Source: JBHIBA01 sp046758845 (GTDB lineage: Bacteria; UBA8248; JACPRG01; G963555815). Taken from it: a DNA stretch of 11,305 nucleotides. The position numbers and the translations under genes were made by a program. The notes under the pieces are model-generated. The model was not told where the DNA came from, ran no database searches, and saw nothing but the letters and a program-made list of their open reading frames with translations. Each line of letters opens with the position of its first letter. Position 1 is the stretch's first letter. Location: the NCBI GenBank assembly GCA_046758845.1, contig JBHIBA010000140.1, positions 1-11,305 of the forward strand. The letters run 5' to 3'. This document shows positions 1-6,177 of this stretch, one piece after another.

Positions 1-1163
1 TCGATCCACCCGCCGCCCAGGACCTCGTCGTCCCGGTAGAAGACGGCCGCCTGGCCGGGGGCGACCCCGCGCTCCGGCTCGGTGTACGTGACGCGGGCGC
101 GCCCTTGCGGGAGGGGGAAGACGCGGGCGGGCTTCGGCGTGTGCCGGTGGCGGATCTGGACCCCCGCCGGGACGCCTTCGCGGCTCGCTTCCCCTTGGGG
201 GCGGATGATCCAGTTCACCTGGGAAATTGTGAACTCCCTTCGGCCCAGATCTTCTTCGTGTCCGACGACGAGGCGGTTTCCGGGCGCGTCGATGCGGAGG
301 ACGTAGAGGGGCCTCGCGGCGGAGATCCCCAGGCCCTTTCGCTGTCCCACGGTGTAGCGGGGCAGGCCGGCGTGCCGGCCGAGGACCCGGCCAAAGGAAT
401 CGACGATGTCTCCGGGCTGGAAATCGTCGTCCGTCTGCCTCTGGATGAAGTCGGCGTAATCGCCGCCGGTGACGAAACAGATGTCCTGGCTTTCGGCCTT
501 GTCCGCCGTCTTGAGGCCGAGGCTGCGCGCCCGCTCGCGGACCTCCCCCTTGGTCAGATGGCCCACGGGGAACGTCGCCCTCGCCAGTTGCTTCTGGTTC
601 AGGCTGAAGAGAAAATAGCTCTGGTCCTTCTCCCGGTCCCGTCCCCGGTACAGCCGGTACAGGGCGTGCCGCCCCTCGTCTTCCCGCCGGATGACGCGCG
701 CGTAGTGTCCCGTGGCCACCCTGCCTGAGCCCAGCTCGTCGGCCCGCCTCAGGAGATGGTCGAACTTGAACCGCTGGTTGCACAGGACGCACGGGCTGGG
801 GGTCCTGCCCGCCTGATATTCGGCGATGAAGGTATCCACGACCTGACGGCGGAAGGCGTCCTGGAAGTTTTGCAGGTAGTAGGGAATTCTCAGCTTTGCG
901 GCCACGGCCCGGGCGTCCATGACGTCGAAGGGGGAACAGCAGGAGCCGAAGGCGTCCTTGGCCTCGGCGTAATCCCAAAGCTGCATTCCCACGCCGATGG
1001 TCTCCCATCCCTCCTCCTTCAGGAGGGCAGCCGCCACGGAGCTGTCCACGCCCCCGCTCATGGCGACGACGACGCGTCCGCGCCTTTTCCCTTCAGCCGC
1101 TCGGGAGACCGGGACGCCCAAGTCGTTACGTTCCGTTTTCGTATTCAGTAGAGGGGTACGCAC
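1..1163 (-). CDS. mnmA: tRNA-specific 2-thiouridylase MnmA (3' end cut by window edge)
   Basis: MnmA uses ATP and a sulfur relay to thiolate C2 of the wobble uridine (U34) of Lys, Glu and Gln tRNAs in the cytoplasm. The reverse strand encodes the PP-loop ATP-binding motif AMSGGVDSS (codon for its Met at 1061-1059). It also encodes the catalytic-cysteine segment TPSPCVLCNQRFKF (first Cys codon 791-789) and the second active-site cysteine in AESQDICFV (Cys codon 479-477). The frame is still open at base 1 and reads AVFYRDDEVLGGGWI, the usual C-terminal barrel ending, so only a few residues are missing. The start is uncertain. Family members begin about 7-15 residues before the PP-loop, but no ATG is available there: GTG 1163 and TTG 1121 are in frame, neither with a good Shine-Dalgarno. 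The GTG is given here and adds a roughly 20-residue tail that may not be translated. It lies downstream of leuA on the same strand, 317 bp away, so it probably has its own promoter. The identification is secure; the start is not. Confidence 0.93.
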   Translation of the reverse strand, partial: MRTPLLNTKTERNDLGVPVSRAAEGKRRGRVVVAMSGGVDSSVAAALLKEEGWETIGVGMQLWDYAEAKDAFGSCCSPFDVMDARAVAAKLRIPYYLQNFQDAFRRQVVDTFIAEYQAGRTPSPCVLCNQRFKFDHLLRRADELGSGRVATGHYARVIRREDEGRHALYRLYRGRDREKDQSYFLFSLNQKQLARATFPVGHLTKGEVRERARSLGLKTADKAESQDICFVTGGDYADFIQRQTDDDFQPGDIVDSFGRVLGRHAGLPRYTVGQRKGLGISAARPLYVLRIDAPGNRLVVGHEEDLGRREFTISQVNWIIRPQGEASREGVPAGVQIRHRHTPKPARVFPLPQGRARVTYTEPERGVAPGQAAVFYRDDEVLGGGWI

Positions 1164-1480
1164 AACAGTTTGAGTTTTGGGGGGTTGCGAAACCCCCGAA
1201 CGCTTTCCACCGAGATTGTGGAAAAACTGGGGATAAATGCGTTCGTAAGCCTCCTAAACGCCCTTCCTTCGCCGATTTCTCCGGATTGCCCAATTATTGG
1301 TCAATCGTATTATTCCTTTAAATTCAAATGGTTACGAATTTCGTCACCCTTCTGTTCCCGCCCGAAGATCGGGCGACGGCGTTTTTCCACAATTGGCGCG
1401 GCTTTCCGGGGATTCATCGCCGCGAAGCGGCGTCCCGCATGGTTTTTCGGACTTTGACTTTTTGATCGGCTCCACGCGCG
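1164..1480. other. AT-richer intergenic spacer between leuA and mnmA
   Basis: This 317-bp stretch has no convincing gene; reading frames crossing it have poor codon use and no family motifs. The part from about 1285 to 1345 is much richer in A+T than the rest of the window and contains CCAATTATTGG and TTTAAATTCAAATGG. Two perfect short hairpins lie on its leuA side: arms CGCCCGA/TCGGGCG at 1359-1375 (3-nt loop) and CGCCGC/GCGGCG at 1418-1432 (3-nt loop). Neither is followed by a T-run on the minus strand, so neither is a clear intrinsic terminator for leuA. No convincing -35/-10 pair for mnmA was found. Confidence 0.6.
1217..1391. other. DnaA-box-like nonamers flanking an AT-rich segment
   Basis: Three sequences match the DnaA box TTATCCACA at 8 of 9 positions. 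They are TTTTCCACA on the minus strand (1225-1217), TTATCCCCA on the minus strand (1236-1228) and TTTTCCACA on the plus strand (1383-1391). The first two have the same orientation and start 11 bp apart, about one helical turn. The AT-rich stretch (about 1285-1345) lies between them and the third. This resembles the layout of a replication origin or a DnaA-regulated region. No dnaA, dnaN or other usual origin neighbour is in the window, and one-mismatch boxes occur by chance, so this is only a candidate. Confidence 0.3.
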
Positions 1481-2992
1481 TCAGAGCGAGGCCAGGTGTT
1501 TGTTCAACGCGTTGAGGTAGGCCTTTGCGCTGGCCTCGATGATGTCGGTGCTGGCGCCCTTGCCGGTGATGACCTTCCCGCCCACGTCGATCTTCACGAA
1601 GGCCTCCCCCAGGGCCTCCTTGCCCCGGGTGACCGACTGCACGGAGTAATCCGAGACGGAAACGGGCACCTGGGTGATCTTGGCGATGGCTTTGAAGACG
1701 GCGTCCACCGGACCATCGCCGTTGTCGGTCTCCATCAGGACCCGTTCGCCGTCGCGCAGCTTCACCGTCGCCGTCGGGACGACCTGGTTGCCGGTTGTGA
1801 CGTGCAGGTATTCCAGCCGGAAGCGTTCGGCGTGCAGCCTCAGCTCGTCGTCCAGGATGGCCATGAGGTCTTCGTCGAAGACCTCCTTCTTCTTGTCAGC
1901 CACTTCCAGGAAGCGGGGATAGAGCTCCGCGATCTGCTCGTCGGTGAGGCTATACCCGAGCTCCTGGTACCGCTGGCGGATGCCGTGGCGGCCCGAGTGC
2001 TTGCCCAGGACCAGCGTGCTGTCGTGCCGGCCGACGGACTCGGGCGTCATGATCTCGTACGTGAGGGCCTTCTGGATCACGCCGTGCTGGTGAATGCCCG
2101 CCTCGTGGGCGAAGGCGTTCTTTCCCACGATGGCCTTGTTGCGCGGGATGCTCAGGCCGGTGACGCTGCTCAGGAGCCGGCTGGTCTTGTAGATCTCCTC
2201 CGTTCTGACCCGGGTGTAGAAGGGCAGGAAGTCCGAGCGGGTCTTGATGGCCATGGCGATCTCTTCCAGCGAGGCGTTGCCGGCCCGCTCGCCGATGCCG
2301 TTGATGGTGCACTCCACCTGCCGCACGCCCGCCTGGACCGCCGCCAGGCTGTTGGCGACGGCCAGCCCCAGGTCGTCGTGGCAGTGGGCGCTGAAGATCA
2401 CGCCTTCCCGCGCCGGAACCCGCTCGAAGATGTATCCCCACCGCTGGGCCGTCTCCTCCGGGATCGAATAGCCGGTGGTGTCGGGGACGTTGACGACCTT
2501 GGCGCCCGCCTCGATGGCCGCCCGGATGACCTCGCAGAGAAAATCCAGGGCCGTGCGGGAGGAATCTTCCGGGGAAAACTCCACATTGGGGCAGAATTTC
2601 AGGGCGTACTTGACGCCGGCCACCGCCTCCTGCACCACCTGCTCGCGGGTCATTTGCAGCTTGTGCTCCAGGTGGATGTCGGAAGTGGCGATGAAGGTGT
2701 GGATGCGCGGCTCGGCGGCGTCCTTGATGGCCTCCCACGCCCGGTCGATGTCGATCTTCTTGGTCCTCGTGAGGGCGCACACCTGGGAGTCCTTGACGTG
2801 GCGGGCCACCTCGCGGACGGCTTCGAACTCTCCCCCGGAGGCGACGGGGAACCCGGCCTCGATGACGTCCACCCCGAGCTTCTCGAGCTGAAGAGCGAAT
2901 TCGAGCTTCTCGTTCAGGTCCATGCTGGCCCCCGGGGATTGCTCTCCGTCTCGAAGGGTGGTGTCGAAGATGTAAACCTGTTCAGCCGCCAT
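1481..2992 (-). CDS. leuA: 2-isopropylmalate synthase LeuA
   Basis: LeuA condenses acetyl-CoA with 2-oxoisovalerate to give 2-isopropylmalate, the committed step of leucine synthesis in the cytoplasm. The 503-residue protein has the full layout of the long bacterial form. A TIM-barrel HMGL-like catalytic domain covers about residues 5-270, with FDTTLRDGEQSPG at 9-21 (catalytic Arg14, metal ligand Asp15) and the metal-binding HCH at 203-205 followed by DDLGLAVANS. NGIGERAGNA (231-240) is also present. A linker domain contains HEAGIHQHG (296-304) and GKHSGRHG. The C-terminal allosteric domain (about 385-503) includes DNGDGPVDA and the glycine-rich GASTDIIEASAKAY. The start ATG has GGAGGA four to five bases upstream. 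Its own promoter lies at 3065-3093, giving an untranslated leader of roughly 65 nt with no leader peptide or T-box evident. No other leucine gene is adjacent, so it appears monocistronic, possibly reading on towards mnmA. A homocitrate or citramalate synthase is less likely given the length and the regulatory domain. Confidence 0.96.
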   Translation of the reverse strand: MAAEQVYIFDTTLRDGEQSPGASMDLNEKLEFALQLEKLGVDVIEAGFPVASGGEFEAVREVARHVKDSQVCALTRTKKIDIDRAWEAIKDAAEPRIHTFIATSDIHLEHKLQMTREQVVQEAVAGVKYALKFCPNVEFSPEDSSRTALDFLCEVIRAAIEAGAKVVNVPDTTGYSIPEETAQRWGYIFERVPAREGVIFSAHCHDDLGLAVANSLAAVQAGVRQVECTINGIGERAGNASLEEIAMAIKTRSDFLPFYTRVRTEEIYKTSRLLSSVTGLSIPRNKAIVGKNAFAHEAGIHQHGVIQKALTYEIMTPESVGRHDSTLVLGKHSGRHGIRQRYQELGYSLTDEQIAELYPRFLEVADKKKEVFDEDLMAILDDELRLHAERFRLEYLHVTTGNQVVPTATVKLRDGERVLMETDNGDGPVDAVFKAIAKITQVPVSVSDYSVQSVTRGKEALGEAFVKIDVGGKVITGKGASTDIIEASAKAYLNALNKHLASL

Positions 2993-3064
2993 GTCTCCTC
3001 CAGGTGCGGGCGCCCTCAGCCGGGCAGAATATCGAAAAAAGCCCAGTCACATCAAGTTTGGTTT

Positions 3065-3093
3065 TATATAAAGGCGCCCGGAAACCTTGTCAA
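3065..3093 (-). promoter_or_regulatory. sigma70-type promoter of leuA
   Basis: On the minus strand a perfect -35 box TTGACA (3093-3088) is followed after exactly 17 bases by TATATA (3070-3065) as the -10 box. Transcription would start near 3058, about 65 nt before the leuA ATG. This is the best promoter match in the window. The leader contains no long hairpin-plus-T-run attenuator that I can see. Confidence 0.8.
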
Positions 3094-3142
3094 TTTGTGG
3101 TGGTGCTGACTTATCCCCGGTTTTCATGCGGAGATGGACGGG

Positions 3143-3250
3143 CCGCGATTTCCGTGGTGGGGCGGGCATTTGGGTCGGTGACCCCTTGCCCGCCGCCGGG
3201 CCTGGCGGGCTAGAAGCCCGCCCTACCAAGCCCGGCCTAGCAAATCGCGG
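3143..3250. repeat. Nested palindromic intergenic element (about 108 bp)
   Basis: A 9-bp inverted repeat, CCGCGATTT (3143-3151) and AAATCGCGG (3242-3250), encloses two strong hairpins. The first has arms GGCGGGCA (3161-3168) and TGCCCGCC (3187-3194), with a second stem GGGTC/GACCC inside its loop (3172-3176 and 3180-3184). The second pairs GCCGGGC (3195-3201) with GCCCGGC (3230-3236) and contains an inner perfect stem GGCGGGCT/AGCCCGCC around a 3-nt loop (3204-3222). It lies between the transporter gene and the leuA promoter. It may be a small non-autonomous repeat, a structured transcript end or a bidirectional terminator; there is no T-run. The pairing is seen directly; the function is unknown. 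Confidence 0.65.
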
Positions 3251-3273
3251 CTACGCTCACGGTCGGCTTCTCG

Positions 3274-3294
3274 GTCATCCTGAGCGAAACGAAG
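3274..3294. repeat. Copy of a widespread intergenic repeat motif
   Basis: The bases from 3275 read TCATCCTGAGCGAAACGAAG. From memory, this closely matches a short repeat (with GAAGCGAAG in place of GAAACGAAG) found many times in the spacers of diverse environmental bacteria. It sits 29 bp before the stop codon of the minus-strand transporter gene, next to the palindromic element. No coding or promoter role is evident. Confidence 0.5.
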
Positions 3295-3322
3295 ATTCTC
3301 CTCCAGGCAGAAGGGCGACCCC

Positions 3323-4168
3323 TTAACCCGAGAGCAGGAAGACCGCCCCCGCCGCCAGGAGGACGGCAACGGTCTTGGGGGCCGTCCACGCCTCCCCGAA
3401 CCAGGGCACGGCGAAGGCCGCCGTCAGGACGAAGCTCATCTGGTTGATGGGGACCATGATTCCCGCCTCCCCCCGCATCAGCGCCGAGACCAAAAGGATC
3501 AGGGCCAGAGACAGGAGGACGCCCGCCCCGAGGCCGTGCCCAATCGAAACGGGGTGCCGAAGGAACCGCCGGCGAAATGCCGCGTAGACCATGGCCGAAG
3601 GAGAGAAAAAGGCGAACTGGATGAAGATCAGGGCCGGGGCCGGGACGCCCTCTCGCGCCGCCAGCTTATAGAAAAACGACAGCGTCCCGAGACAGGCCAG
3701 GGCGGCCAGGGCGAACGCGAGGCTCCTGCCCTTCTCGCCCGCCGTTCCCTCGGCGGCCCCGGCGCCCCCCGCTTTTTTCCTGAGCGCCGGAAAAATCGTC
3801 AGCGCCGCCACCGCCAGACCCGCCACCGCCAGGCCGGAGACCTTCCGGACGGTGACCGGCTCCCCCAGGAACACGATCGCCAGAAGCGCCGTCAGGACGA
3901 AGCTCAGCCGGAAGATCATCGTGTTGACGCTGACCTGTCCCCCTTTCAGGCTTCGCAGGAAGAAGTAGTAAGCCGCGAACCCCACCAGTCCGCAGGCGGG
4001 GCCGTACTTCCAGGCCGTGAGGTCGGAACGGAAGGCCCCCTGGGCCAGGACGAGGGCGAACGCCGTCACGCCGAAGCTGTAGGACTGATAGACCAGGAAG
4101 GTCTCTGGGACCGCGCCCTTGACCTGGGAGCGCTTGTACACGCAGTCGGCCAGGGACTGGACGGCCAT
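3323..4168 (-). CDS. EamA/DMT-family membrane transporter
   Basis: A 281-residue, highly hydrophobic protein with the two-repeat, roughly ten-helix pattern of the drug/metabolite transporter (EamA) family. Helix-rich segments alternate with short basic loops (RKK, RRR). The helix followed by FLGEPVTVRKVSG ends the first repeat, and the matching WFGEAWTAPKTVA near the C-terminus marks the second repeat; this E-P/E-A signature before the last helix is typical of EamA domains. It acts in the inner membrane. The substrate cannot be read from sequence; relatives export amino acids or metabolites. ATG 4168 is the first conventional start, but it would cut into the first predicted helix (ALLALASMAVQSLADCVY) and has no Shine-Dalgarno. 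An in-frame ATT at 4204-4202 lies just after the mazG stop, with GAGGAGGG about nine bases upstream, so the real start may be that rare codon. The gene directly follows mazG and is probably translationally coupled to it. Confidence 0.85.
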   Translation of the reverse strand: MAVQSLADCVYKRSQVKGAVPETFLVYQSYSFGVTAFALVLAQGAFRSDLTAWKYGPACGLVGFAAYYFFLRSLKGGQVSVNTMIFRLSFVLTALLAIVFLGEPVTVRKVSGLAVAGLAVAALTIFPALRKKAGGAGAAEGTAGEKGRSLAFALAALACLGTLSFFYKLAAREGVPAPALIFIQFAFFSPSAMVYAAFRRRFLRHPVSIGHGLGAGVLLSLALILLVSALMRGEAGIMVPINQMSFVLTAAFAVPWFGEAWTAPKTVAVLLAAGAVFLLSG

Positions 4169-4209
4169 GGAAGCCAGGGCGAGGAGTGCGGGCGGGACGG
4201 AAATTTTCC

Positions 4210-5007
4210 TTAACCCTCCTCTTTGGCCTCTTCCCAGAGGGAATCCAGCGTGGCCAGGTCCGCCTGTTGGGGCGTGAGGCCCCGTTTCGCCAGGGCGGCT
4301 TCGATGTACCGGAAGCGCTCCATGAACTGGGCCACGGACTCTCCCAGGGCCGCTTCCGCGTCGACGCGGAGGTGGCGGGCGACGTTGACGATGGAGAAAA
4401 GGAGGTCGCCCAATTCCTTCGCGAGGGTTTCTTGTTCGCCCGACTCCGCGGCCTCCTCCACCTCCGCAACCTCCTCCCGCACCTTTTCGAGGGCCCCTTC
4501 GGGCCTCTCCCAATCGAACCCGACGCGCCCGGCCTTGGTCTGCACGCGCTGCGCCTTGAGGAGGGCGGGGAGGGAGGCGGGGACGCCGTCCAGGACCGAG
4601 GGCGGCTTTCCGCCTCCTTCGTTCTCCCCCGTCCTTTCGGCGAGCTTGATGGCCTCCCAGTTTCTTAAGACCTTGTCCGGCGTCTCGGCTTCGACGTCGC
4701 CGAAGACGTGGGGATGACGGCGGACGAGCTTCTCGTGGACCCGGCCGATGACGTCATTGATGGTGAAACGTCCCTCTTCCTCGGCGATCTCGGCGTGAAA
4801 GACAATCTGCAGGAGCAGGTCGCCCAGCTCCTCCTTCAGTCTTTCGGGCGGGCCTTTCTCGATGGCCTCGATGGTCTCGTGGGTTTCCTCGATGAGATAG
4901 GGTCTCAGGGATTTGTGGGTCTGCTCCCGGTCCCAGGGACAGCCCCCCTCTCCCCTGAGCCTGGCCATGAGCTGGACCAGGTCTTCGAAAGGCCGGGACT
5001 GAGACAT
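4210..5007 (-). CDS. mazG: Nucleoside triphosphate pyrophosphohydrolase MazG
   Basis: MazG hydrolyses (d)NTPs to NMPs and pyrophosphate. It is a house-cleaning enzyme against aberrant nucleotides and is linked in E. coli to control of the stringent response. The 265-residue protein has the usual two MazG repeats. The first carries GGCPWDREQTHKSLRPYLIEE (21-41), the metal-binding EETHE (40-44) and EELGD (59-63), then RRHPHVFGD (96-104). The second carries EEVAE (178-182) and KELGD (197-201), which corresponds to the catalytically active C-terminal domain in the E. coli enzyme. The C-terminus LDSLWEEAK is family-typical. The ATG has GAGGAGC about seven bases upstream. The gene starts 64 bp downstream of the transposase-like gene. 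No clear promoter lies in that gap, so transcription may start inside the inserted element. Its stop precedes the transporter gene almost without a gap. Confidence 0.95.
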   Translation of the reverse strand: MSQSRPFEDLVQLMARLRGEGGCPWDREQTHKSLRPYLIEETHETIEAIEKGPPERLKEELGDLLLQIVFHAEIAEEEGRFTINDVIGRVHEKLVRRHPHVFGDVEAETPDKVLRNWEAIKLAERTGENEGGGKPPSVLDGVPASLPALLKAQRVQTKAGRVGFDWERPEGALEKVREEVAEVEEAAESGEQETLAKELGDLLFSIVNVARHLRVDAEAALGESVAQFMERFRYIEAALAKRGLTPQQADLATLDSLWEEAKEEG

Positions 5008-5042
5008 TATATTAGCTCCTCATTGATGAGCGTCCTGCACTC

Positions 5043-5052
5043 CTGCCTGATG
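5043..5052. repeat. Left copy of 10-bp direct repeat flanking the element
   Basis: CTGCCTGATG occurs here and again at 6160-6169, immediately outside the region occupied by the transposase-like gene and its end repeats. A perfect 10-bp match at both edges is what a target-site duplication would look like. The left copy lies 24 bp outside the best left terminal repeat, whereas the right copy overlaps the last bases of the right one. The boundaries are therefore not fully consistent. Confidence 0.4.
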
Positions 5053-5071
5053 GCCGCAGTCTACGTTCGAT

Positions 5072-5983
5072 TTATCGCAAGAAAATGTGTCCCACTGGGA
5101 CTAACTTGCGCATTTCGTCCGAAGGTGTGACTACAAACACTTCTCCGCTTAGATGCAGGCTCACGTCCACCCACATTCCAGAAACATCACTGTTTGTGCG
5201 AAACCTCTCTCCCTCAAATAGGATGAAGCTGTCTCGGGTGACCTTGACCCTTTCTTGGTGAATTTTGGCAGAAAGAACGTCCCGCGGGACCTGGCGAATT
5301 CTGGCGATAGATTCCCGCCAGATCTCACTGCGGGTGTAGTTCTTATAATATGGATGTTTGCGCTCATTATAGTCGGCCACCCATGATTCGAAAAGCTGAG
5401 CGAGAGTTCCTATGGGGATCCGCTCGCGCTCGTGTCTCACTAGAAAGATTAACTCAAAACCCGACCACATTGTCCGAAAGGCCGTTTTCAGCTTTCCGCC
5501 CGTTGGACCTTCACGATTGACCCATCGTTCCCACCTTAGACCGGCCGGACCTATCAGTTGAAGTCTGTCATCTACGGCTTGGAGCATCGTCTGGAATGCG
5601 TTGGATGTAAATGGCGGTCCGTTACGGCTCATAACGATTTCGGGAAGTCCGCCATAAGCGGAGCCCTCGATTTGCCTCCAGACAGATTGAAGAAACGGGA
5701 TGAGGACGATGGACGATTCGCTTTGCGAAATAACATATTGGGCGCGTAGGGGTCGCGAATAGTCGTCCACAAGCGCTATCACCCTTAAGCTCATACCCAT
5801 ATCACCTTGCTGGTCCTTCGTCTTCGCCGTAGCGGAACGGGGTCTAACCTCAGCGAACCAATTGCCATTCTCGATTACGGGCCTGAAATATTCGGATTCA
5901 GAGAATCCCACGTGATGGAGGATGTTCGGGGCTGGCGCTTCAAACCGCACGTGTCCGCCCTTGAGCGCGTTCCGCTGTTTCAT
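5072..5983 (-). CDS. Integrase-fold (rve) transposase-like protein lacking the catalytic triad
   Basis: This 303-residue protein aligns by motif with IS481/Mu-type DDE transposases. The linker RFEAPAPN is at 13-20. The core strand VIALVDDYSRPLRAQYV covers 68-84. LPEIVMSRNGPPFTS (113-127) corresponds to the usual LPExxxVDNGSPF, and GGKLKTAFRT (162-171) to the usual GKIERFFRT. WVADYNERKHP (201-211) follows, and then a C-terminal beta-barrel-like part, RVKVTRDSFILFEGERFRTNS (245-265). The three acidic residues expected for catalysis are all replaced. The first Asp (usually LWQAD after APAPN) is Gly26 in LHHVG, or Glu45 in WFAEV under another alignment. The second Asp is Arg120, and the Glu is Lys166. 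The N-terminal helix-turn-helix part is missing; an in-frame TGA lies about 12 codons before the ATG. Despite this the frame is open throughout. Codon use is less GC-biased than in neighbours, suggesting acquisition. It is either a decayed transposase or a domesticated DNA-binding protein; transposition activity is unlikely. Confidence 0.8.
   Translation of the reverse strand: MKQRNALKGGHVRFEAPAPNILHHVGFSESEYFRPVIENGNWFAEVRPRSATAKTKDQQGDMGMSLRVIALVDDYSRPLRAQYVISQSESSIVLIPFLQSVWRQIEGSAYGGLPEIVMSRNGPPFTSNAFQTMLQAVDDRLQLIGPAGLRWERWVNREGPTGGKLKTAFRTMWSGFELIFLVRHERERIPIGTLAQLFESWVADYNERKHPYYKNYTRSEIWRESIARIRQVPRDVLSAKIHQERVKVTRDSFILFEGERFRTNSDVSGMWVDVSLHLSGEVFVVTPSDEMRKLVPVGHIFLR
5077..5105 (+). 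repeat. Candidate left terminal inverted repeat
   Basis: The outer 15 bases, GCAAGAAAATGTGTC, match the complement of the right arm (GCAGAAAAAGGTGTC, ending at 6163) at 12 of 15 positions. Both arms continue with TGGGAC and then TAAC or GAAAC, the left one after a 4-base insertion. The sequence overlaps the last codons of the transposase-like gene. The internal GTCCCACTGGGAC is itself a palindrome. Confidence 0.4.
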
Positions 5984-6137
5984 ATGCCGGTTGGCGGTGC
6001 AGACCGTCGTCCCAGGTCAATTCTTCCCCCGGTCGGTTTCGGGCGTTAGTCTCCATTTCTCACAAAGAAAGGGACCAACTGGGTGATTGCAGGCGGAATT
6101 CGTTGCCGTCGAAGAGACGGCACCCTGGGGGAGAAGC

Positions 6138-6163
6138 GTTTCGTCCCAGACACCTTTTTCTGC
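6138..6163 (-). repeat. Candidate right terminal inverted repeat
   Basis: Read on the minus strand from 6163 inward it begins GCAGAAAAAGGTGTC and then TGGGACGAAAC. It pairs with the left arm at 5077-5105 (12 of 15 outer bases, then TGGGAC). A further TGGGACGA copy lies inside at about 6014-6007 on the minus strand. It overlaps the first bases of the right direct-repeat copy, so the true element end may be a few bases inward. Confidence 0.4.
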
Positions 6164-6169
6164 CTGATG
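6160..6169. repeat. Right copy of 10-bp direct repeat flanking the element
   Basis: CTGCCTGATG is identical to 5043-5052. The pair brackets the transposase-like gene and is the best candidate for a target-site duplication, although ten bases may also match by chance or reflect an old deletion. Confidence 0.4.
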
Positions 6170-6177
6170 AAGAAGAC

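Larger units (their letters stand above)
5053..6159 (-). mobile_element. Candidate decayed insertion element (IS481/Mu-like)
   Basis: This segment of about 1.1 kb carries one transposase-like gene (5072-5983). It has visibly lower G+C than its neighbours and is bordered by imperfect inverted repeats at 5077-5105 and 6138-6163 and by a 10-bp direct repeat. The motif GTCCCA or its complement recurs near both ends (5089-5094, 5096-5101, 6009-6014, 6143-6148), as subterminal transposase-binding sites often do. Only about 150 bp separate the start codon from the right end, too little for the missing N-terminal helix-turn-helix region, so an internal deletion is likely. The element reading is inferred from these signs together; exact ends are uncertain. 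Confidence 0.45.

Noticed and set aside
1418..1432. Hairpin CGCCGC/GCGGCG as leuA terminator
   Set aside because: No T-run follows on the minus strand and the stem is only 6 bp; it is noted as structure only.
1496..3109. 537-codon plus-strand open frame opposite leuA
   Set aside because: It is the antisense shadow of a GC-rich gene; it shows Leu/Val/Asp/Gly-rich composition without family motifs, while the minus strand encodes an unmistakable LeuA.
4169..4513. N-terminal extension of the transporter frame into mazG
   Set aside because: This part is Gly/Arg/Pro-rich shadow sequence in another phase of mazG; the membrane protein begins only near 4204 or 4168.
5984..6020. Extension of the transposase-like gene upstream of its ATG
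   Set aside because: Only about 12 codons precede an in-frame TGA, with no ATG, GTG or TTG start, and the region beyond does not resemble a helix-turn-helix domain in any frame.
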